A DNA stretch of 64,000 nt from assembly GCA_027924585.1 (NCBI GenBank), contig BSBM01000600.1:15621001-15685000 (forward strand), in the 5' to 3' direction. The notes below the pieces were generated by a model that worked only from the letters and a program-made list of their open reading frames with translations, did no database searches and was not told where the DNA came from. Of the stretch, positions 57,151-64,000 are shown piece after piece. This stretch comes from Larix kaempferi. Taxonomy: Eukaryota > Streptophyta > Pinopsida > Pinales > Pinaceae. The position numbers and the translations under genes are program-made. How positions within the stretch are numbered: position 1 is the stretch's first letter; each line of letters opens with the position of its first letter.

Positions 57151-60100
57151 TCGATGCTGCTCATAAAAATCAACAATCTCGATGTGCTTCGACTTGTCAT
57201 GAAACACTGGGCTCTCAAACAACTTCACACAACTCTGGTTGTCACAAAAGACACAAGTCGCCTCTAACTCGAGATCAAACAATCCTGATAGAAACTTCCG
57301 AAGCCATACTGCCTCATAGCTTACAGAACAAGTTGCCATATACTCGGCTTCAGCTGTATTGAGTGCCACACTCGTCTGCTTCCTACTGAACCATGAGATC
57401 ATATTGGATCCCAAATTGAAGCAACACCCTGATGTGCTATATCTATCCGTGACACTCCCGGCCTAATCCGCATCCACATAACCTTGTAGGTTAATCTTCT
57501 GATCCGGTGCATGTCTGAGGCCATAATCAACTGTACCCTTCAGGTACCTCAGCACATGCTTTGCCGCAACTAGGTGAACATGTCTTGGCTCTACCATATG
57601 TTGACTCAGAGTGTTCACCGCAAAGCATAAGTCTGGCCTCGTGTTCGTTAAGTACATCAACGAACCAATCATTTGCCTATATATCGTGGCATCCACCTGT
57701 TTTGAAGAAGTATCACTCAACAACTTCAGATTTGATGCTATAGGTGTGGCCATGGCCTTACAATCCATCATCCCGAATCTCTTCAGGATCTCTACCGCAT
57801 ACTTTCCTTGGCTTAGGAAAAGTTCCTCTGGATTTTGCCACACCTCAAGACCTAAGAAGTAATGCATCATACCCAGGTCTTTCATCTCAAACTCTGCGGC
57901 AAGCTTCCTCTTCGTTTCTGCTATGAGCTTCTCATCACCTGTCAAGAACAAGCCATCTACATATAACAGTAGAATCACAAGATTTCCTTCTTTAATCTTG
58001 TAGTAAAGGTTGGAATCTGCTTTACTCTTGGTAAAGCCCAAGCTCGTCAGAAACCCATCAATCCTGTTGTACCATGTTCTGGGTGCCTGTTTCAATTTGT
58101 ACAAGGCCTTCCTTAACCTGCACACACGAGTCTTCCTGTCATGTGTCTCGAAGCCTAGTGGCTGCTCCACATACACTTCCTTCTCCAATATGCCATTCAG
58201 GAAGGCAGTCTTCACATGTCTCTAGCTACTGGAGCAAATGTCTCCTCATAATCAATACCTCCTTTCTGAGAGAAACCTTGAGCCACAAATCTTGCCTTGT
58301 ATTTCTCGACACTTCTGTCTGTCGCATGCTTGATTTTGTAGATCCCTTTGGAAGACACTACTGACTTCCCTTCTGGTCTCGAAACCACCTACCATACATC
58401 ATTCTTTATGATCGATTGATACTCCTCAATCATAGCATCCTTCCAGACCTTCTTTTCAGCAACCTCTTCGTAACTGGAAGGTTCTACATCAATGATGTCA
58501 CACAACAATGCCACATAGTTGGAGTATGGTCAAGGTTTCTTGCTTTCTCTGGAAGTTCCTTCTGGGGCACCATGCCTCTCTGCATCTTGAATAAGCTCTC
58601 GTGCCCAGGCTGGTCTTCTCTTGTGTGTGTTCACTTCTTTCGGTGGATCTACAGGTCTCTGTAGCTCGGTCATATCATGATCTTTAGGTTCTTCTGGAAT
58701 CCGTTCTTCCATCACTGTATCTCGAACTCTGGGAGTCTCAGGTTCGTCTTCATGTGCTTCATTAGAGTGAATATGCCTTGATTTGCTGAAGGCTGTATCT
58801 TCATCAAAGGTTACATCTCTGCTAGTCTTGATCTTCTTGAAGCTTGGTATATATATTCTGTATGCCTTTGATGAATCACTATAATCGACAAAGATTCCCT
58901 TCTTTCCTGAAGGCTCCAACTTGGTCCTCTTCTCTTTCGGAACATGTATGTATACATGGCAGCCAAATATTCTAAGATGGTTGTCTTCTGGCTTCTCTCT
59001 TGTAAACATCTCCTCGGGTGTCTTGTTCTCAAGTACTTGGTGGGGAGTTCTATTTTGAACATATACTGCTGTTCTTGTTGTTTTTGCCCATAAGTGCATT
59101 GGAAGGTCCTGATCATGGATCATGGCCTTCATTGCTTCCATTATTGTTCTACTCTTCCTTTCTGCAGTCCCATTCTGTTGTGGATTATAGGGAGTGGTCA
59201 TCTCTCTCTTAATCCCCGAGTCTTTACATAAAGTTTTGATATCTCCTGAGATAAATTCACCTCCATTATTTGATATTAATGTTTTTATTTTCTTTTCAGT
59301 TTGATTTTCTACAAGGGCTTTGAATTCCTTGAACTTGCTAAATACTTCATCTTTGGATTTTAAGAAATAGATCCATGTTTTACGAGAATAATCATCAATA
59401 AAAGAAACATATTAGGCATACCCGCTTAATGAGTTGGAAGACATAGGCTCGCAAACATCTGAATGTATGAGCTCCAAAATCTCTTTGGCTTTTCTGTCGC
59501 TGCTTGGAAATGGCTTCTTTACATTCTTCCCTTTCGCACATCCTTTACATATGCCTTCATGCTTAGTCTGGATCTCGGGTATCCCATTCACCATCTTGCT
59601 CACGATTGGTAATGCCTTGTAGTTGATGTGAGCAAATATTCTGTGCCATAATTCACTTGGTTCCATAGTTTCATGAACCAAGGCTTGTTTTGGTTGTCCC
59701 TTGAGCTTGTATAATCCTCCCTCTTGCACTCCAATTACTATCACATCATCAAAGGTTTTACCTTTGGGCCACATAAGTACTTGGCCAGCCACAAATGCCA
59801 CTCTGAATCCTTTCTCATCTAGTGCTGAGATGGAAAGTAAATTCTTCTTCAGTCCAGGTACATATAGAACATCCTTCATTTTGATAGGCTTCCTATATTC
59901 AAGCTTGTAAGAAGCTTCTCCTACCCCTTTGATGGGATATTGATAGTCATCTATAGTTTCACATTGTGAGGTGAGTCCGTTTTCGTTAGGTTGTTGAGAG
60001 CATCCCTGAAACCTGTCATGTGCTTAGAAGCACCGCTTTCAACAAGCCAATCATTGTTACCAAGTGAGACCGTACCTATGAGTGCTGATATCAGGATATA

Positions 60101-60704
60101 TTCTTCATCACTTGAAGAATCCTCTTTTGCCTTCTTCCTAACTGGTTCATCATCCTCTACAGCATGAGCATGATGTCCTTTCATGTTTCCCTTCTTGTTT
60201 CCTTTCTTCTTGGGACAATTCCTAGCAATGTGTCCCATCTCATCATAATGGTAGCATCTGAATCTTGAATAGTCTTTAGTAGGTCTTCTACCCTTGTGTG
60301 ATCTCTTGTGATGATGATCTTCTTTCTTGCTTCTCTTGGCATCAGCTGCCAGGGCTTGATTATCTTCTTCTCCTAACTTTTCTTCTCTGGCAGCAATCCT
60401 TTCTTCTTCCTGGGTGCATGATTCTAAGAGTGCAGTGAACAAGTTAAGCTTCTTCCTGGAACATATTCCTTGAATATATGACTCCCATGATCTTGGAAGA
60501 CCATTTAGGGTAGTTATACTAGTTCTACATTTTCAAATTCGTCTCTAATGGCACTTAACCGATCTTTGATGTTGGAGACCCTTGCGAAGTAAGACTGGAT
60601 ACTTTCATTGTTTTGCATCTTCATAGCTTTGAGTTGAGTCCTCAAGGTCATCTTCCTATTGATGTTGGTTCCTTCAAATAGTCCCTTCAGTGCATCAAAC
60701 ATCT

Positions 60705-63140
60705 TGTTACGATGCTACTAGCACCAGCGTACCTGCAGAGGTGCCCCAAGGAGAGGGTGTCTTTTTTCTGACTAGGAGTGGTGTTTAGCCAGCTCATTCT
60801 GAGGTAGGGGCATGGCCAAACCCCCTGGCTTCTCTTCTGGAAGTACTATGGCTTAATGGCATCGCTGACTGCCTCATGAAAGGGTTTGAAACCCTGAGGT
60901 TGGTGTCCGGGTCTTCCAGGGGTGGGTCACTGGGTCACATGACCCCCACCTTGTTTCGACACTCCAGCGGCAGTTGTTCCAGTACTGAGACCCACTCTTG
61001 TCTTCCAGAGCACATCCAACACCCTCCTAGTCCTCCAATTTAGCAACGCCTTCTCTCTGGGCCCTCCTTCAAAGGATGACGTCATCCTCCTGGCAGATTG
61101 TTTGCTTGCTAAAGGGGGGGGTGTTGAGGGTTTTCATCACTGTTGGGGTTAGTTGGGGCATGATGACCCCCCCCTGCACAGTCTGGCCTTTAGTTTCGTC
61201 AAATTTGGCCTTGTTTAACATATATTAGCACCTAGGGGGTAAAATACCCCAGGTAGCCTACAATAGGCCATCTTTAGATTATTTTTGTTATTTTTTAAGT
61301 TGACATTTTTAAATATTAAATTGACCTTATTTTGTGTAAAGTGAGTGTGAGATCATATAAATAAGATCTCCTCACTTCATTTTTAGACATCAACTTTTGG
61401 GATAAGATCATTATGTCTGCTATTTGCCCTAACTAGGGCTCTTTGAAGGAAGGCTCTCCTTGATGAAGGTTATTTTGCAAGTTTGAAGTATTTCATGGAA
61501 GTTTTTCTTTTGTTCATGCCATTGCTAAGGTGAGGCTAGAGTTGTTTGCTTAACACATGCACTTGGAGGTTTCTATACTTTTTGTTTGATGTCTCTCTGT
61601 CAAATGTATGAAAGTGATGCTTGTTAGGGTTGAGTGGAAGCCATTGTTGCTTCATTTTGTTTTGATTAGCATTTCATTTTCATCTTTGGTCACCATTGCA
61701 TTCAAGCTTGAGTTTAAGGTCTTCAAGTCTTGCTAAAGCTAGGTTCCCTCAACGAATCCTAGAGATTGTTGAGGTTAGCCCTAGTTGCCAAGCTTGCCAA
61801 GTACCGTCTCAAGGAGGGTTGCTCCTCTCATTGATGCCCTAGGGTTGGATGGCTAGTTTTCTCTTGAAACCCTAGGTTTTTCAACTACTTTTTAACCTAA
61901 AATCAAAGTTTTGTACATTTGTGATTATTATTTAGGGTTAAAATTATGTGTTTTCATGATAGTATTAGGGTTAGAATTAGGTCTGCAATTTTATGACAAA
62001 AACCCTAAAAATAATTTTTTTTTGATTTTTGATTTTTTGGCCTTACCAAAATTTTGGCCCTCTCACCTACAATTTTGCCATGCCTTCTTTAGCCTGAAAA
62101 ACCCTAGGGCGAAATTTTAGAAGCCTTAAAATTTTAATAATATCAAAAATTCCTAAAAAAGCCCTAAAAATCTAAAAATCTAAAAATTAATTTTTTTTGC
62201 CTCCCTAAAATTTCGACCCTTCCTCCTATAAATTCGGCCTGCCCTTTTTTCCCTACAAACCCTAGGGCGAAATTATAGGAAGCCCTAAAAATTTAAAATT
62301 CTCAAAAATCCTAAAAAAACCCCAATTTTTGTGTTTTTGTATATATTATGTTAGATTATTTGATTTCTGAGTTAGTGGCAAGTTCTAGTTATTAAAACCT
62401 AATTTCCTTGTTATTTAAGCATTTTTCTCAGGTAATTTACTGTGCAAATTATCTCAGAAATCTCACACAGTTGTATTTATTGGGATCAATTGGTTAATGC
62501 TGATTATTGGTAATTGACGTTTCTTGCATGATAAGCACTGGTTATTCGTAGTTGGTGATATTTTTTGCATGCCTATTTGATATATCTAATTGATAATTGA
62601 ACTTGATACATTAGTCTCACTCACACCTTGAATGGTAATCATTGCATCTTTTCAAGTATCTAATTCTGCTACTATAAATGCGCTAAATGCAAAGCTGGAG
62701 AACACACTGGGTCATAGCTAATTGGTTATTGAATTGTCATGTTACATGCTTGTATCTGATTGGCAACTATCACTTAATGTACATTTGGTTAGTGTGTTTG
62801 CAATATAGTCTTTTGATCCAATATTGATTATTGTGTTACATGCTTACACGCTTATACATTTCATTGAATGATCTAAGTGAAATATTGACCTTGATCATAT
62901 GTTTTGCCCTCACTGGCATTGATCATAATATTATTGACTACATTAGGCATTGGTCTAACTACAAATTGCATAGAGAGTATTGTTCTGTGGTTGGCCTAGT
63001 GTTCTACAAGGTTCCTTAAGGATACTTCTCCTTGGAGGTTTCGACTTCCGAAGAAGTTAGAACGGTGACTGAGATGACATTGGGTCACTATTCTTATTTG
63101 TGCTTACTGGGAATTAGCCCTGCTAATTTGCCCGGTAACA
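60705..63140. mobile_element. Probable solo LTR I inside Gag of C
   Basis: A 2,436-bp insertion from TGTTACGATGCT to TTGCCCGGTAACA (inverted ends TGTTAC/GTAACA) with perfect TSD CATCT at 60700-60704 and 63141-63145. The Gag frame rejoins on removal (SLKTPKEM to FDALKGLF). No PBS, PPT or coding domain was found. Internal sequence has two related AAACCCTAGGGCGAAATT blocks (62098 and 62260). Confidence 0.85.
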
Positions 63141-63846
63141 CATCTCTTTTGGAGTCTTTAGAGAAGAGATGTGTGGGATCAAGTGATCCTTGATGGAGTC
63201 GGCTATGATCCTCTTAGCTTTGATCATATTCTTCTTATGCTTTTCCTTGTCCCCATCTCCCTCTGGCTCCACAACTACTTCTGTAACATACTTGTCCAAT
63301 TCATGCTCTTCTAAGATGAGCATCACTCTATACTTCCATGCTCTGAAGTTCTCAACCCCTTTAAGCTTATCCTCAAGCTTGGTATGATTTGTCTTCTTGA
63401 TAAACTTGATAAATGAGAACCTCAAATAAAAATAAAGAGAGTATAACTTACCAAATAAGATGCTCCAATCAGAAGTTGATCTCTATGATCCGGCTTCAGG
63501 AGGTCCTAGGGTTTGTTAGAGAAACCCTAATTTCTCAACTTTTGGATCTTGAAAAATTGATTGGAGGAAAAGATGTCCCTCCCTAAGGCAAGTTGAGCAA
63601 AGGTACTTTTTCTCTGATTATGTGGACAGATCCTCCGAAAACTTGATGCCCTAGTTCTCCAGATTGTAGTGGTGGGCCCAAAAATGAAACTTCTCAAACT
63701 AACATTCTGCTTTGACAGAAAGATGCGCCCTAGTGAGGCGAGTTGCTTGGACCCTCTTTTTCTGGTGATCTATGGAGAATTCTTCGGAAATAGAAACCGT
63801 AGTTTCTATAGTTGCAGCAACTGCACAATGTTTTCTTTCAGGCCAA

Positions 63847-63857
63847 CTCTGATACCA
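63847..63857 (-). other. Primer binding site of element C
   Basis: CTCTGATACCA is the reverse complement of TGGTATCAGAG and directly abuts the LTR end at 63858. Confidence 0.92.
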
Positions 63858-64000
63858 TGTTAGAATTTTGAAATGCGATAACAATAAGGATCACTGAAAG
63901 ATAAACAAGAACAACATAGACAATAGTACACAATAATTTTATCTTGGGAAAACCCTGTCGGGGCAGAAAAACCTAGCAAACTTCTTCTATATAGATTTGT
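63858..64000 (-). mobile_element. 5' LTR of element C, partial
   Basis: The first 143 plus-strand bases (the minus-strand LTR end) match 54054-54195, including ACAATAATTTTATC and GGGAAAACCCT. The remainder lies outside the window. Confidence 0.9.

Larger units (their letters stand above)
55714..57175. mobile_element. Probable solo LTR H inside RNase H of C
   Basis: A 1,462-bp insertion with TG...CA ends (plus TGTTAAAATTTAAAATTT to AAAAATCAACA) and perfect TSD ATCTC at 55709-55713 and 57176-57180. Removing it rejoins the RNase H frame (SKHIEI to KYHYIQD). No PBS or coding domain was found, so it is most simply a solo LTR. It contains a TGCTGCCCGAAATTCAGGGC-like array (about 55970-56150) and 86-bp repeats. 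Confidence 0.8.
55546..63410 (-). pseudogene. Element C copia Gag-Pol, interrupted and mutated
   Basis: In minus-strand order: Gag (HTKLEDKLKGVENFRAW, 63380 down); break by solo LTR I at 63140-60705, after which MFDALKGLFEG resumes; zinc knuckle CYHYDEMGHIARNC with the second Cys changed to Tyr; protease with ESGASKHMTG in place of DSGAS, so the catalytic Asp is Glu; GAG-pre-integrase ELWHRIFAHINYKAL; integrase (TTPYNPQQNGTAERKSR near 59195); RT with YVDG instead of YVDD near 57955; RNase H (NTAEAEYMATCSVS) to SKHIEI, break by solo LTR H, then KYHYIQDMV and VDVLTKPLSRVKFEY to a stop at 55546. The expected start ATG appears to be lost. Confidence 0.9.
54054..64000 (-). mobile_element. Ty1/copia element C (runs past the window end)
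   Basis: 3' LTR at 54054-54594 and start of the 5' LTR from 63858 share their termini (TGTTAGAATTT). The PBS lies against the latter. Gag-pol relic between them on the minus strand, interrupted by two apparent solo LTRs with perfect TSDs. It is inserted in LINE J; TACAA (54049-54053) would be the left TSD. Related to element D in Gag-protease. Confidence 0.9.

Noticed and set aside
55714-57175. Segment read as the natural 3' UTR of element C
   Set aside because: TG...CA ends, an exact ATCTC duplication and the rejoined RNase H frame show it is an insertion.

Overview
The window reads as nuclear DNA of a large-genome land plant, most plausibly a gymnosperm. That call is an inference from extreme retrotransposon nesting, long LTRs and a host gene with a very long intron; no species marker was seen. 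No bacterial, organellar, tRNA, rRNA or CRISPR feature was recognised. Almost all of it is class I transposable element sequence, resolved here by LTR termini (TG...CA), primer binding sites (PBS), polypurine tracts (PPT), 5-bp target site duplications (TSD) and by host reading frames that rejoin when an insertion is removed.

Layout. (1) 1-6717: the 3' part of a Ty3/gypsy chromovirus (plus strand) with an unbroken 1,559-codon gag-pol ORF and its 3' LTR. (2) 6718-10154: a Ty1/copia relic D (minus strand, gag-protease only) into which the chromovirus probably inserted. (3) 10155-12493: remains of a further LTR element E (minus). (4) 12494-12526 and 42490-45094: two halves of one L1 LINE (minus). 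They are split by a 30-kb nest, 12527-42489, bounded by the LTRs of a pol-less retroelement G (minus). G is itself interrupted by copia element A (16695-34525), which carries copia element B (20220-29696), and by a gag-only element F (35249-40198). (5) 45638-46263: the first two exons of a host gene, tentatively the ATRIP homologue SUV2. (6) 46264-64000: probably part of that gene's intron. It holds two 5'-truncated copies of a LINE family J with TTATC-repeat tails, in opposite orientation, and an unidentified 1.3-kb retroposed segment with an 18-bp TSD. It also holds copia element C (54054 to beyond the window end, minus), interrupted by two apparent solo LTRs (55714-57175 and 60705-63140).

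Most notable are the ~2.1-kb LTRs of element B. Each carries pieces of two unrelated host genes: a copine-domain RING E3 ligase of the RGLG type and a Crooked-neck-like splicing factor with HAT repeats. The RGLG piece lacks internal family sequence, as if taken from a spliced transcript. Other unusual items are a hybrid 5' LTR in element A carrying a 2.7-kb foreign block packed with TCGACC/GGTCGA motifs, the gag-only element F that stays in one frame apart from four stops, and an ATGA stop-start overlap between the two L1 ORFs.
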